The notes: generated by a model from the sequence alone, not told the origin. A DNA stretch of 22,348 bases from a virus (IMGVR_UViG_3300019487_000100:1-22348), one strand, 5' to 3'. Shown: positions 8,398 through 15,417, numbered from the stretch's first letter. Program-made: numbers and translations.

Positions 8398-8609
8398 TTT
8401 TTCTTCTTAGTTATGTTATCTATTTCTTCTATATTAAAAAATGCTTCAACTTGTTTATTGGCTAATATTTTTATATTTGTTGTAATTCTTATATTTTCAC
8501 ATTTAAAATCTATTAAATTAGTTAGTAATTCATTTATATAAGGTATAATTTTTTGTTTAGCGTTTTCTTTAGTCAAACCAATTATATCAGAGTCAAAAGT
8601 GAGTTTCAT
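8394..8609 (-). CDS. Small hypothetical protein (71 aa)
   Basis: I do not recognise this 71-aa, AT-rich coded protein. It has an alternating hydrophobic pattern (NIRITTNIKILANKQVEAFFNIEEI) that suggests a small beta sheet after an N-terminal helix, and a KKKK C-terminus. Its stop shares ATGA with the next gene, which supports it as a real, coupled operon member. Confidence 0.6.
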   Translation of the reverse strand: MKLTFDSDIIGLTKENAKQKIIPYINELLTNLIDFKCENIRITTNIKILANKQVEAFFNIEEIDNITKKKK

Positions 8610-8628
8610 AATTTCGTCTCGTTATTCA

Positions 8629-8865
8629 CTAACGCTTACCAATCCTATGCGCTTTTGGATTGCCACTCATACGTAATTTACCTACTCTTTGCGTGGCGTT
8701 ATACCCATAACCAGAAGCTTTTTTACCAGGAGAAATACCTCCAATAGGGTACATATATTCCCAATAATCTTGTTCTATTCCTTTATTTTCAAAACTAGTT
8801 TTCACAAAATTTTTATTAGGGGCAGCGAAGTCAATGCCATTGGGGTGTGATTTACGTGGTGCCAT
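8629..8865 (-). CDS. Small hypothetical basic protein (78 aa)
   Basis: Unknown 78-aa basic, Gly/Tyr-rich protein (MAPRKSHPNGIDFAAPNKN, then a YWEYMYPIGGISPGKK segment, then an Arg/Lys-rich tail). Its ATG overlaps the preceding stop by one base (TAATG), so translation is coupled. Similar small basic proteins are common between fibre and terminase genes in podophages, but no function can be read from it. Confidence 0.6.
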   Translation of the reverse strand: MAPRKSHPNGIDFAAPNKNFVKTSFENKGIEQDYWEYMYPIGGISPGKKASGYGYNATQRVGKLRMSGNPKAHRIGKR

Positions 8866-9005
8866 TATTTTTTACCTTTCCTAGCTTCACTCAAAGCAAT
8901 AGCCACAGCCTGCTTTCTAGAAGTTACTTTCGGACCTTTCTTAGAACCACTATGTAGCTTACCTTGTTTATATTCACGCATTACTTTATGAACTTTATTA
9001 GGCAT
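8865..9005 (-). CDS. DUF6496-like small basic protein (46 aa)
   Basis: This short gene encodes MPNKVHKVMREYKQGKLHSG, then SKKGPKVTSRKQAVAIALSE and a basic end. The pattern 'VM.EYK.GKLHSGSKKGPKVTSRKQAVAIALSEA' matches the widespread DUF6496 family of tiny phage and bacterial proteins of unknown role. GGAG lies about 9 nt before the ATG, a good ribosome site. The stop overlaps the next ATG. The basic helix suggests nucleic-acid contact, unproven. Confidence 0.75.
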   Translation of the reverse strand: MPNKVHKVMREYKQGKLHSGSKKGPKVTSRKQAVAIALSEARKGKK

Positions 9006-9025
9006 TATTTCCAACTCCATTTAGG

Positions 9026-9211
9026 TTATTTAGTTTTAAGCCCAGCTTGTCTATAATTACCACTACTAAATGTACGAGAACCTGCACCGACAGTATTTTT
9101 ACCTCCTTGGTTCATGTTATTAGACTTAGATTGGCCGGTTGTTCCGTGAGCGCTGCTCATTTTACCCTGGTTTGTTTTAAGAGGACCTTTAGTTCTAGAA
9201 ATACTTTTCAT
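9026..9211 (-). CDS. Small hypothetical basic protein (61 aa)
   Basis: Unknown, Gly/Ser/Asn/Lys-rich and probably disordered (MKSISRTKGPLKTNQGKMSS, then a Gly-rich stretch with TVGAGSRTFSSGN). I chose ATG 9211 because GAAAGG sits about 9 nt before it. A longer frame from 9268 has no ribosome site, and its extra residues look like untranslated leader. Confidence 0.55.
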   Translation of the reverse strand: MKSISRTKGPLKTNQGKMSSAHGTTGQSKSNNMNQGGKNTVGAGSRTFSSGNYRQAGLKTK

Positions 9212-9268
9212 TTTACTAAACCTTTCACTTAGTTTTAAAAAGACTAGTCTACTGGTATAAATACACAT

Positions 9269-9502
9269 TTAATTTTCAGTATTCGACTTTGTCAGATTTG
9301 AATCTTGTTGTTCCTCACATTTCTTCCGAAGCTCCATTAATTCCCTCATCGCAGCATAATATCTTGCTTCCCATTCGCCGCTCCTTTGGTTTGCCTCAAT
9401 TAACCTGCGCTCCACCGTCATAAGCATATCCATCATGTTTGGCTGCGGTGTATTTGAATCCTCACTTGGACTTTGCATAGTCATCTGTTGCTTCAAACTC
9501 AT
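9269..9502 (-). CDS. Small coiled-coil protein (77 aa)
   Basis: This 77-aa protein starts MSLKQQMTMQSPSEDSN and continues into a helix with heptad-like spacing (MLMTVERRLIEANQRSGEWEARYYAAMRELMEL), so it is likely an oligomeric coiled coil. The start at 9502 follows a strong AAAGGAG seven bases upstream, which rules out the longer frame beginning at 9559. It lies 35 nt downstream of the fibre gene. It might be a fibre-associated chaperone or a small virion protein; this is only from position. Confidence 0.6.
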   Translation of the reverse strand: MSLKQQMTMQSPSEDSNTPQPNMMDMLMTVERRLIEANQRSGEWEARYYAAMRELMELRKKCEEQQDSNLTKSNTEN

Positions 9503-9537
9503 TTCATCTCCTTTTATACATATATATATATAACTCG

Positions 9538-11901
9538 TTACGGCACTGGAATAATACAAAAAAGAACGTCTGCTGTAGCAGCTGAGCCTTGCGGAGTAAT
9601 CACACGAAAGTATATATTAGGTTGCGTTGCTAGCTCAAAAGTCTGTGTTACACCATTTGTAATATTAACCTGCTGTGCATTATTATTCGTGTTCTCCGCC
9701 GCAGTGTTAATTGTCACCGCAGTAGGATTAGTTGTAATAGCTGAGCCTCCGCCACCAGCGGCGGTAAAAGCAGCAACAGTTGCTGTAGTTAAAGTACCAC
9801 TGGCACGTGTTATAAAGAAAAGATTTGCGCGGTATCTAGTAAAACCAACAGGGAGTGTTATCGCAAAAACAGTGTCTCCGGTTGCATTGAAATCCACGGT
9901 CTGCTTAAAAAAAGAATAAGTTAACAACCCCGTGCCACTTCCCCCACTCAAAAAGCCGATTTTATCAACATTTGCGTTTCCTATCAAAGTCTGTGTACCA
10001 ATGGGCAGCGTCAGAACATTAGTACCCGTTGCGCCTGGCAAAACTTGGGTCGATCCACTAGCAGTATTAGCAAGAAACAGGGAACCACGTTGTGCATCAG
10101 CCACGCCAATAGTAACATCAATAGCCCCCGCAGCTGTTGTTTTGAAGGTAAAGTTGCTAGCAATAAGGACAACTGGGATATCTACAGCACTGCCATAATT
10201 CCGACCTTTGAGTTCTACTGACCCAGAATTTATTCTCGCAGAAAATCCTGTGCCTGTTGATGGTTGTTGAGAACCAGCTACAAATAAACCAAGATTAGAA
10301 TAAAAGGAACTACCAGAAGGCGTAACATTTATACCTATACCACTGGACGCAGATAAAATTATTTGTTGGCTGCTCTCCATATTCATAGCGCCAGAGCCGC
10401 GACTATAATAAATGCGGTTTACAATTGTAGTATTATTTGGATATTTATCAAACCAAATTCCAGAATTTGCCGAGCTGTCTATAGCTGGAAGATTAATAGA
10501 ACCTGGCCCCATATCACGAAGGGCGCTATCGGAAAATGGAGCACCTCCACTGTTATGCCAAATACCTTGTCCAAACCACCAACCGCCCCCTGGACCACCG
10601 GGCTGCATTAAAAACGCAGTATAAACAAGAGCGTCACTAGAACCAGAATAAGAAGGATTCACGACCCAAGACGAGAAAACACCATAGTTTGCCGATCTAG
10701 TAGTTGGCGTTCTTGTAGTCGGGCCAGTACTATAAAGTACATCAACAATGCTTCCTGTTGGAGGTGCAAAACCGGGCTCACGACTCCGCACATATACTGG
10801 ATTATTATCCAAATAATTCGGGAGAGTAGTGCTCACGCTCTCTGTGTTGAAATTATTTATAAATATAGAAGATTGATGTAGTCGAAAAAATGTTCCGTCA
10901 TATACCGCAGTATAAACAAGTCCGGCAATAATTTCATTTCCAGATAGCGCAGACAAGGCCCCACTAGGCCAATTGTTATCTGTTTTACGGAAAGCAATTG
11001 CCCCCAAACTATTAACATTCAATGTAGCAGCGCCGCTATTAGTGAATCCTGCTGTAAAGCGTATCCACTTACCAGCAGAAAGCGTAAAACCCGTAGCATT
11101 AGCTGTTTGCGCATTGGCGCTACCACCTGTAGTGCCGCCGTCATAATTAGCCGGATGGCTAAACCAACCACCGGAAATGGTCATACTTGTTGTAGACGCT
11201 CCCGAGAAAGAATAACTAAGGACCATCGGAGTCCGAGCATCGTAGTCAAAAGCCAAACCGTTTTGATACTGTACGGTATAACCAATAGGCTTTCCGTTAC
11301 TATAACCACCACCAACCATATGATTGGTTGGGTCTGGGGGGCTTCCAGGAGTATATAAATTAGAGTTTGACCTTATAGCCTCTGCAACCCGTATTCCAAA
11401 AGAATTACCTGTATCGCCCGGCTGAACCGTGGCTTGAATAGAAGTACTTACAACGCCCCAAGTAAAATTAATTGTAAGAATTTCACCAGATGTTACGGAG
11501 GCAAATGACAAAACTGCAACAGAAGACGGATCAGTAGAAAAATGATGTATTCCATCTGAGTTTAATTGAGCATTCTGATCTGACCTCAAAAATTGCGTGA
11601 CAAATGTACTAATATTGGACGCACCAGAGCCACGAAAATTGCCACTAGATGGTTGAACAACTGAATACGGTGTTAAATTTACACTATTTATAGAAGTAAA
11701 GATACCATCCTTTCCATATGCATTGCCTTGTAAATCTACACCAAAAACTTCTGTGTTGTTATTTTTAAGTTTTAGAAGTCTAGACGCAGCCGCTCCTACT
11801 GCCGCCCCTCCAGCGCCATTAGTAGCATTTAATTGTATGCTTTCATAGGTTACTAGAGAACTAACCCACCTACTATCGCTTAAACTATATATAAAACTCA
11901 T
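9538..11901 (-). CDS. Tail fibre / appendage-like virion protein (787 aa)
   Basis: A large protein with very high Ser, Thr, Gly, Asn and Ala content and almost no charge clusters, the hallmark of trimeric beta-rich phage fibres or appendages that bind the host. Near the N-terminus LLKLKNNNTEVFGVDLQGNAYGKDGIF resembles the repeat strand found in phage fibre and structural proteins (a 'nnt..f.vd..Gna' motif). The middle has WF and YYSRG segments, and the end is a beta-rich domain with many T/V strands (TVAAFTAAGGGGSAITTNP). GAAGG precedes the ATG. The role in host recognition is inferred from composition; no receptor domain was identified. It is GC-richer than the flanking small genes. Confidence 0.7.
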   Translation of the reverse strand: MSFIYSLSDSRWVSSLVTYESIQLNATNGAGGAAVGAAASRLLKLKNNNTEVFGVDLQGNAYGKDGIFTSINSVNLTPYSVVQPSSGNFRGSGASNISTFVTQFLRSDQNAQLNSDGIHHFSTDPSSVAVLSFASVTSGEILTINFTWGVVSTSIQATVQPGDTGNSFGIRVAEAIRSNSNLYTPGSPPDPTNHMVGGGYSNGKPIGYTVQYQNGLAFDYDARTPMVLSYSFSGASTTSMTISGGWFSHPANYDGGTTGGSANAQTANATGFTLSAGKWIRFTAGFTNSGAATLNVNSLGAIAFRKTDNNWPSGALSALSGNEIIAGLVYTAVYDGTFFRLHQSSIFINNFNTESVSTTLPNYLDNNPVYVRSREPGFAPPTGSIVDVLYSTGPTTRTPTTRSANYGVFSSWVVNPSYSGSSDALVYTAFLMQPGGPGGGWWFGQGIWHNSGGAPFSDSALRDMGPGSINLPAIDSSANSGIWFDKYPNNTTIVNRIYYSRGSGAMNMESSQQIILSASSGIGINVTPSGSSFYSNLGLFVAGSQQPSTGTGFSARINSGSVELKGRNYGSAVDIPVVLIASNFTFKTTAAGAIDVTIGVADAQRGSLFLANTASGSTQVLPGATGTNVLTLPIGTQTLIGNANVDKIGFLSGGSGTGLLTYSFFKQTVDFNATGDTVFAITLPVGFTRYRANLFFITRASGTLTTATVAAFTAAGGGGSAITTNPTAVTINTAAENTNNNAQQVNITNGVTQTFELATQPNIYFRVITPQGSAATADVLFCIIPVP

Positions 11902-11902
11902 T

Positions 11903-12118
11903 TTACCTTCGCCTTCTTACATATATACATCCATTACATGCCAACGTGCCTATAACAAATGAAGCATTTACATTAGCATAAAGTGTAGTTGTCGCAGCTA
12001 CTAATATTCTTACTTGTGGAACTTCCTGGGTAATTCTAGCTATAGTAGCAAAAGGAACTACACTATTATAAAATCTTGCTATAGGAGACCCATTTGCTGC
12101 TGTTATTACAGATAATTC
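11903..12118 (-). pseudogene. 72-codon frame with no usual start (truncated or nonstandard)
   Basis: Just after the 90-aa gene a frame runs 71 residues with a stop just before the fibre ATG (ELSVITAANGSPIARFYN..., TTTLYANVNASFVIGTLACN, ending YVRRRR). It looks coding: it is open in AT-rich DNA and has an alternating beta-like pattern similar to the neighbouring 90-aa protein. It has no ATG or GTG; the only TTG is near its end. A TAG closes it 5' before the first codon, and a TGA ends the 90-aa gene just before. It may be a remnant of a longer fibre-type protein, a gene using ATA after AGGA, or a sequencing error. Confidence 0.4.
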
Positions 12119-12126
12119 CTATAATA

Positions 12127-12399
12127 TCACAATAATCCAAATTGACTAGTAGCTGTGACTATAGCACTAACAAATGCGCCACTCACCCAAATAGTAGTGT
12201 TTTTCGCTATATTATCTAATACCATTGTATTACCGTTAAAACTAGTAATAGACAAAGATGTACTAGTTTTAATATAAAGTCCTGCAAATGGTCCTACTCC
12301 AGCAGCAACAGCGCTGGCTTCTGTACTTACAGAAGTTGTTATATCAAAAAATGTAAAACCAATCGGCGCATAATTAGCTGGTCTAGTTTGTCCGGGCAT
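12127..12399 (-). CDS. Small beta-rich virion-like protein (90 aa)
   Basis: A 90-aa Ser/Thr/Val/Ala-rich protein (MPGQTRPANYAPIGFTFFDI, then TSLSITSFNGNTMVLDNIAKNTTIWVSG). The composition is like a small fibre or decoration protein. AAGGAG is about 10 nt before ATG. It is followed after 8 nt by the start-less frame, which could once have continued it. The gene carries a repeated hairpin element 35-60 nt upstream. Confidence 0.6.
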   Translation of the reverse strand: MPGQTRPANYAPIGFTFFDITTSVSTEASAVAAGVGPFAGLYIKTSTSLSITSFNGNTMVLDNIAKNTTIWVSGAFVSAIVTATSQFGLL

Positions 12400-12433
12400 T
12401 ATATTTTTAACTCCTTATGTTTTATTCTTCTCG

Positions 12434-12460
12434 CTCTGCGCCTGAGCGCAACCGCTCAAA
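12434..12460 (+). repeat. Hairpin repeat element, copy 1
   Basis: The core CTCTGCGCCTGAGCGCAACC continues for 7 more bases and is identical to 13033-13059. Within it TGCGC-CTGA-GCGCA and GAGCG-CAAC-CGCTC are two short hairpins that share bases and exclude each other. The copy lies upstream of the 12399 minus-strand gene. Confidence 0.75.
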
Positions 12461-12475
12461 GAATATTCTACATTT

Positions 12476-12895
12476 TTACTCGCCCCCGGCAAGATTGGTC
12501 GCTCGCTCGTTATTTTCCATCTTTGGTGTTATATCTATTAATTTCTTACTATTTTCTAGCCATGCATGTGAAGACATCATTTGTTGTGGTGCTTCAATAA
12601 CAAAACGCTGAGTTATTTTTTTATTTACTTCCATAGATTGGAGTTTAGGGGATTGATATGGGGCAAGTTTAGCGGCACAATCAATAGCAATATCGTTACA
12701 ACGTTGTAATTGCTTAGCCATACCTGCTAAAACATCTGCTCTAGCACCATCTTGCCTTAGTTTTTCTATAATTGCGGCGTAAAGAAGTTTAGCTTTACGA
12801 TTGTAAAAAATCATTTTTTCATAAAGCACCTGAGTAGCTGCTTTTTTAGTATCTAGATTAAAATTTAAAAGACGTTTATATCTGTAATATTTCAA
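12476..12895 (-). CDS. Possible terminase small subunit-like protein
   Basis: A 139-aa mostly helical protein. The segment IAIDCAAKLAPYQSPKLQSMEV, then FVIEAPQQMMSSHAWLENSK resembles the C-terminal region of many phage small terminases (CAPY.HPKL..VEV, then FVVEAP). A DNA-binding N-terminus is not obvious, so the assignment is tentative. The only start at this length is TTG 12895 with a GGAG eight bases upstream inside a strong stem. An ATG at 12814 (MIFYNRKAKLLYAAI) is an alternative without a good ribosome site. The frame is open upstream only to a TAG about 24 nt back. It is the first gene of the left module. Confidence 0.45.
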   Translation of the reverse strand: MKYYRYKRLLNFNLDTKKAATQVLYEKMIFYNRKAKLLYAAIIEKLRQDGARADVLAGMAKQLQRCNDIAIDCAAKLAPYQSPKLQSMEVNKKITQRFVIEAPQQMMSSHAWLENSKKLIDITPKMENNERATNLAGGE

Positions 12896-12899
12896 ACTC

Positions 12900-12966
12900 G
12901 GGGCTCCAGGGAGCGGCTACAACCTGGGGCACAGTTAGGTCACAGCTGTGCTCTACCTGGAGCCCC
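12900..12966 (-). promoter_or_regulatory. Nested hairpin in leader of small-terminase-like gene
   Basis: GGGGCTCCAGG (12900-12910) and CCTGGAGCCCC (12956-12966) are an 11-bp perfect inverted repeat. Inside, GCACAG and CTGTGC pair, and a second CCTGG (12923-12927) can compete for CCAGG. On the minus strand the 3' arm carries a GGAG eight bases before the TTG start, so folding would hide the ribosome site. This is a candidate translational switch; it resembles a damaged tRNA in the outer arms but lacks a normal anticodon arm. Confidence 0.5.
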
Positions 12967-13032
12967 TACGTTAACCAGTTGCACAGAGATTTAGGGTATG
13001 GTAGGTTGAAAACGATTTTAATTTGCTTCTCA

Positions 13033-13059
13033 CTCTGCGCCTGAGCGCAACCGCTCAAA
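13033..13059 (+). repeat. Hairpin repeat element, copy 2
   Basis: Identical in 27 bases to 12434-12460, with similar flanks (cttctc before, aat then tct after). It is in the leader of the 13087 gene, 27 nt before its ATG. Possibly an operator or RNA control element shared by divergent transcripts. Confidence 0.75.
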
Positions 13060-13086
13060 CAATACTCTATACAAAGGACCCACAAA

Positions 13087-13431
13087 ATGATGACCACACA
13101 AGAAATATTCGATAAAGTAATAACGCATTTAAGAGAACAAAAAAGCAAAGCTGTAAACCATGAAAATAAGTGTATGTATCGTGCTCCAAACAATAAAAAA
13201 TGCGCATTTGGTGTATTGATACCTGATGAAATATATAGTATTGATATGGAGGGTAAAAAATCTTATACTGTTATTGAAAATAATAAACCACTAAATGACA
13301 TATATGGAAAAAATATAGATATAATACAAAACTTACAAAATATACATGATACTTGTAGTGTTGATGCTTGGGAGCGTAATTTTGAACTTACTGCTAGAAT
13401 ACATAGAGTAAACTATACACCTCAGTCATAG
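13087..13431 (+). CDS. Conserved hypothetical protein (114 aa)
   Basis: The N-terminal part reads MMTTQEIFDKVITHLREQ..CMYRAPNNKKCAFGVLIPDEIYSIDMEGK, a pattern I know from many phage and bacterial hypothetical proteins ('CMYRGPNG.KCAVGVLIPDE'). The C-terminus has LQNIHDTCSVDAWERNFELTARIH, an amphipathic helix. The two cysteines flanking the RAPNNKK turn could bind metal or a nucleotide; the role is unknown. AAAGGA is about 10 nt before the ATG. It opens the right module and shares its intergenic region with the left module on the other strand. Confidence 0.65.
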   Translation: MMTTQEIFDKVITHLREQKSKAVNHENKCMYRAPNNKKCAFGVLIPDEIYSIDMEGKKSYTVIENNKPLNDIYGKNIDIIQNLQNIHDTCSVDAWERNFELTARIHRVNYTPQS

Positions 13432-13465
13432 CCTTACTACCCACATAAGGAAACTTAACGTAACC

Positions 13466-13538
13466 CTATATCAACCCTCTGCAAAAGGACATAACATGAT
13501 ACCATATGAAAAGAACCACTATATCAACCCTCTGCAAA
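13466..13538 (+). repeat. 20-bp direct repeat, period 53
   Basis: CTATATCAACCCTCTGCAAA occurs at 13466-13485 in the leader and again at 13519-13538 inside the 13496 gene, where it codes INPLQ. A partial duplication of the start of the gene is the simplest explanation. Confidence 0.8.
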
Positions 13539-13687
13539 TCGTGCAAATGGTTGATCACCCGCAAAGTAGAACATCTATGAGAGTACTAAGATGTTATATG
13601 GCAAATGGTGCAACTATAGAAATAACAAATAATATAGATAGTATCAAAGAAGAAATAGATAAAATTGTGAAAGGGAGGAAAAAATGA
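13496..13687 (+). CDS. Small hypothetical protein (63 aa)
   Basis: A 63-residue protein (MIPYEKNHYINPLQIVQMVD, then beta-like RTSMRVLRCYMANGATIEIT, then a Lys/Glu helix). No family is recognised. AAAGGA precedes the ATG by about 7 bases. It overlaps the next gene by four bases (ATGA). Its 5' end is duplicated in the leader. Confidence 0.55.
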   Translation: MIPYEKNHYINPLQIVQMVDHPQSRTSMRVLRCYMANGATIEITNNIDSIKEEIDKIVKGRKK

Positions 13688-13998
13688 GCAATACATTTAA
13701 GCCAGGAGATAGAGTACAGGTAAAACAAGGTAGAGTATATAAAGATTATATTGAGTATGATAAAATTTATATTGTGAATTCTATAACTAAAGGACTAGTA
13801 TTTCTTGAAGGAATTTATTGTAAGCACAATAGCAAAAAACTTAAAGATTTAGTACATGATAGATTTGAACTAGCTCCAGTTTTACTAAACATCGATACTG
13901 GTGATTTTGAAACTGTTCAAAATAAAATAGAACAAAATAAACCAAATATACTACAAATTACAAGGGACTTTCTTGGTAATAGGAGCATATGGTCATGA
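13684..13998 (+). CDS. Small hypothetical protein (104 aa)
   Basis: A 104-aa protein beginning MSNTFKPGDRVQVKQGRVYK, then alternating hydrophobic strands, like a small SH3/KOW-type beta barrel ('F.PGDRV.VK.G'). That is only a fold guess. A GGGAGG ribosome site is close to the ATG. It overlaps the preceding stop and the next ATG, both by ATGA. Confidence 0.55.
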   Translation: MSNTFKPGDRVQVKQGRVYKDYIEYDKIYIVNSITKGLVFLEGIYCKHNSKKLKDLVHDRFELAPVLLNIDTGDFETVQNKIEQNKPNILQITRDFLGNRSIWS

Positions 13999-14093
13999 TA
14001 TCAAAAACACTAAGTTATATAATTAATTGGGTGTATGCTCTGTTAGCATGGGGTGTATTAATTAGCGTGGGAGCGGTGATATGGTATCTATAG
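13995..14093 (+). CDS. Short single-pass membrane peptide (32 aa)
   Basis: MISKTLSYIINWVYALLAWG and 12 further residues form one hydrophobic helix of about 20 residues (INWVYALLAWGVLISVGAVIW). Its ATG overlaps the preceding stop (ATGA), as seen across the operon. It could be a holin-like or spanin-like fragment, or an accessory membrane peptide; no signature decides. Confidence 0.5.
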   Translation: MISKTLSYIINWVYALLAWGVLISVGAVIWYL

Positions 14094-14140
14094 ATAAAAA
14101 AGCTCTAATGGCTGAGATAAATAGTAGTGGGGAAGTTTAG
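14081..14140 (+). CDS. Very short ORF (19 aa), possible 5' remnant
   Basis: MVSIDKKALMAEINSSGEV has a GGAG about 7 nt upstream and overlaps the end of the membrane peptide. Its last bases (GGAAGTTTAG) are repeated at the end of the downstream endonuclease gene. It may be a real mini-protein or a host gene end copied when the nuclease cassette arrived. Confidence 0.3.
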   Translation: MVSIDKKALMAEINSSGEV

Positions 14141-14167
14141 TGAAATAGGAAATCTGGAAATTTTGGC
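14131..14167 (+). repeat. Left flank repeat of endonuclease VII cassette
   Basis: 37 bases match 14648-14684 at 29 positions, with no gaps. The left 11 bases (GGAAGTTTAGT) are identical and include the stop codon of the preceding short ORF. Confidence 0.7.
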
Positions 14168-14177
14168 AAGTTAAAAT

Positions 14178-14657
14178 ATGGGAAAAACAAACAAATGCCA
14201 CTATTGCGGGTATGAATTTAATCAAAGAATAAGTGAGCATAAATTCTGTAAAAGACAATGTAAAGAGGCGTACAGACGAAAAGGAAGAGGTAAATTACCT
14301 GATGAGGAAAAAGCTATACGTCAAGAACTAAAAGCTAAATATGAAAGAAAATACTTTAAACCGAATAGAATAAAAAATAAGTATCAAATGTCTTTGTATT
14401 ATAAGAAAAAATTTAATTTAACATTAAAACAGGTTGAAGAGCTTAGAAAAAATCATTCTGGGGTGTGCGACATATGCGGAACCAATAAGCCAGGAGGCGG
14501 GTTTGGTATATTTCATATAGACCATATAAAAGGAACAAAAATCATTAGAGGTTTGTTATGTAATAACTGTAATGTTGGTATTGGATGGCTTAAACACGAT
14601 ATAAATATATTACAGCGAGCTATTGAATATTTATCTCGGTTTACCACGGAAGTTTAG
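14178..14657 (+). CDS. Endonuclease VII-like HNH nuclease (159 aa)
   Basis: Matches the recombination endonuclease VII / HNH family related to T4 gp49. The N-terminal zinc knuckle is CHYCGYEF...KFCKRQCKEAYRRK (Cys7, 10, 24, 28). The catalytic part is VCDICG (97, 100), then HIDHIKGTKIIRGLLCNNCN (His113, Asp115, His116, Cys128, Cys131, Asn132). The family resolves branched DNA or acts as a free-standing homing nuclease. Direct 37-base flanking repeats suggest it entered as a cassette. The ATG has only a weak AAG-type site. Confidence 0.8.
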   Translation: MGKTNKCHYCGYEFNQRISEHKFCKRQCKEAYRRKGRGKLPDEEKAIRQELKAKYERKYFKPNRIKNKYQMSLYYKKKFNLTLKQVEELRKNHSGVCDICGTNKPGGGFGIFHIDHIKGTKIIRGLLCNNCNVGIGWLKHDINILQRAIEYLSRFTTEV

Positions 14658-14684
14658 TAAAAATTGATATTTGAAAATTTAGGC
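14648..14684 (+). repeat. Right flank repeat of endonuclease VII cassette
   Basis: Right partner of 14131-14167. It begins in the last codons of the endonuclease gene, so that gene and the upstream short ORF share the same final three-codon stretch (GAAGTTTAG). Confidence 0.7.
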
Positions 14685-14713
14685 GGATTATATATTTCAA
14701 GTAGGGGCCCCAT

Positions 14714-14751
14714 GTTGTAAAAATGTCACTACCATTTTTTATTTTTACAAC
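14714..14751. other. 11-bp inverted repeat, GTTGTAAAAAT / ATTTTTACAAC
   Basis: Perfect 11-bp arms separated by 16 bases, downstream of the endonuclease stop. The arms are A/T tracts, so this could be a weak bidirectional terminator or a protein-binding site. Confidence 0.5.
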
Positions 14752-14928
14752 ACTATACAGCGTTCAATAAGAACAAACAACATACAAAACAAAAACATAC
14801 AACAAACATTTAGCATGAGTTGCATATACATCGCATAAATGCAACACAGTGTCGCACAGCAAGTTATATACCAACTATCTGTCAAATCACTTTAATGTGA
14901 TAATAGTTAATGAGGCGTTAACACAAAG

Positions 14929-14943
14929 TTGTAGATACTACAA
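14929..14943. promoter_or_regulatory. Operator-like palindrome TTGTAGATACTACAA
   Basis: A perfect 15-bp inverted repeat containing TGTAGATAC, a member of the TGTAGATACA family. It lies 6 bases after a GTTAA..TTAAC element. Confidence 0.5.
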
Positions 14944-15034
14944 TCTTACAATAAATAACTTGACACATTAATTTTCCATAACGAATGTTATGCGAACAGA
15001 GTCATAATGTACCTACAAGTTGTATTGCGTGAGA

Positions 15035-15044
15035 TGTAGATACA
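15035..15044. promoter_or_regulatory. TGTAGATACA palindrome site
   Basis: Exact copy of the 10-bp TGTA-GA-TACA element, in front of the end of the minus-strand nuclease gene. One of five exact copies in 3.5 kb. Confidence 0.55.
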
Positions 15045-15063
15045 CTACGCGCCTAAACATATT

Positions 15064-15372
15064 TTATTTCTTATTTAGATACTTAATCATCTTATTTAAT
15101 AAATTATTATCTAATATGTATTCTAAATGTCCTAAAGCGAAATTACATTTTTGACACAATACTCCGCGTAATTTATTTGTTTTGTGGCAATGATCTAAAT
15201 AGAATTTATCTTCTGTTTTCGTATCACATAATTCACATGGCCCTTTTTGCATTTCTAATAGAATTTTATAATCGACTTTATACTGCCTAGCTAATTTTCT
15301 GGTATAGCTAATTTTGCTATTAGCCAAATATTTTGCTATTTTTGCTGCGCGAATTGCTTTTTTATCATTCAT
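15064..15372 (-). CDS. Second endonuclease VII-like nuclease (102 aa)
   Basis: C-terminal HNH/ENDO VII core: GPCELC (Cys46, 49), LDHCHKTNKLRGVLCQKCNFALG (Asp60, His61, Cys73, Cys76, Asn77). It lacks the N-terminal zinc knuckle of the 159-aa relative and is only distantly similar to it. It is on the opposite strand, so the two nucleases face each other across the noncoding DNA. No Shine-Dalgarno is seen; TATAAT ends only three bases before the ATG, an odd arrangement. A single TGTATCTACA site lies 46 bases upstream. It could be an intergenic homing nuclease. Confidence 0.75.
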   Translation of the reverse strand: MNDKKAIRAAKIAKYLANSKISYTRKLARQYKVDYKILLEMQKGPCELCDTKTEDKFYLDHCHKTNKLRGVLCQKCNFALGHLEYILDNNLLNKMIKYLNKK

Positions 15373-15417
15373 TCTATTATAATACTATAAATATATAAAC
15401 AAACAGTTAATAAAAAT

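Larger units (their letters stand above)
14658..15063. other. Noncoding region with palindromes and repeats
   Basis: No convincing gene. It holds GGGGCCCC (14704-14711), a large hairpin (14714-14751), GAGTTGCATATACA (14817-14830), TCAC-TTTAAT-GTGA (14887-14900), GTGATAATAGTTAAT (14897-14911, repeated at 15506-15520), TTGTAG-ATA-CTACAA (14929-14943), CATAAC-GAAT-GTTATG (14976-14991) and TGTAGATACA (15035-15044). Confidence 0.7.

Noticed and set aside
9473-10198. Hydrophobic plus-strand frames opposite the fibre gene
   Set aside because: They arise as complements of Thr/Ser/Ala-rich codons and carry no ribosome site or family motif.
12900-12966. tRNA gene
   Set aside because: The outer arms and a GGTAGAG segment look tRNA-like on minus, but no seven-base anticodon loop or standard T-arm is present.
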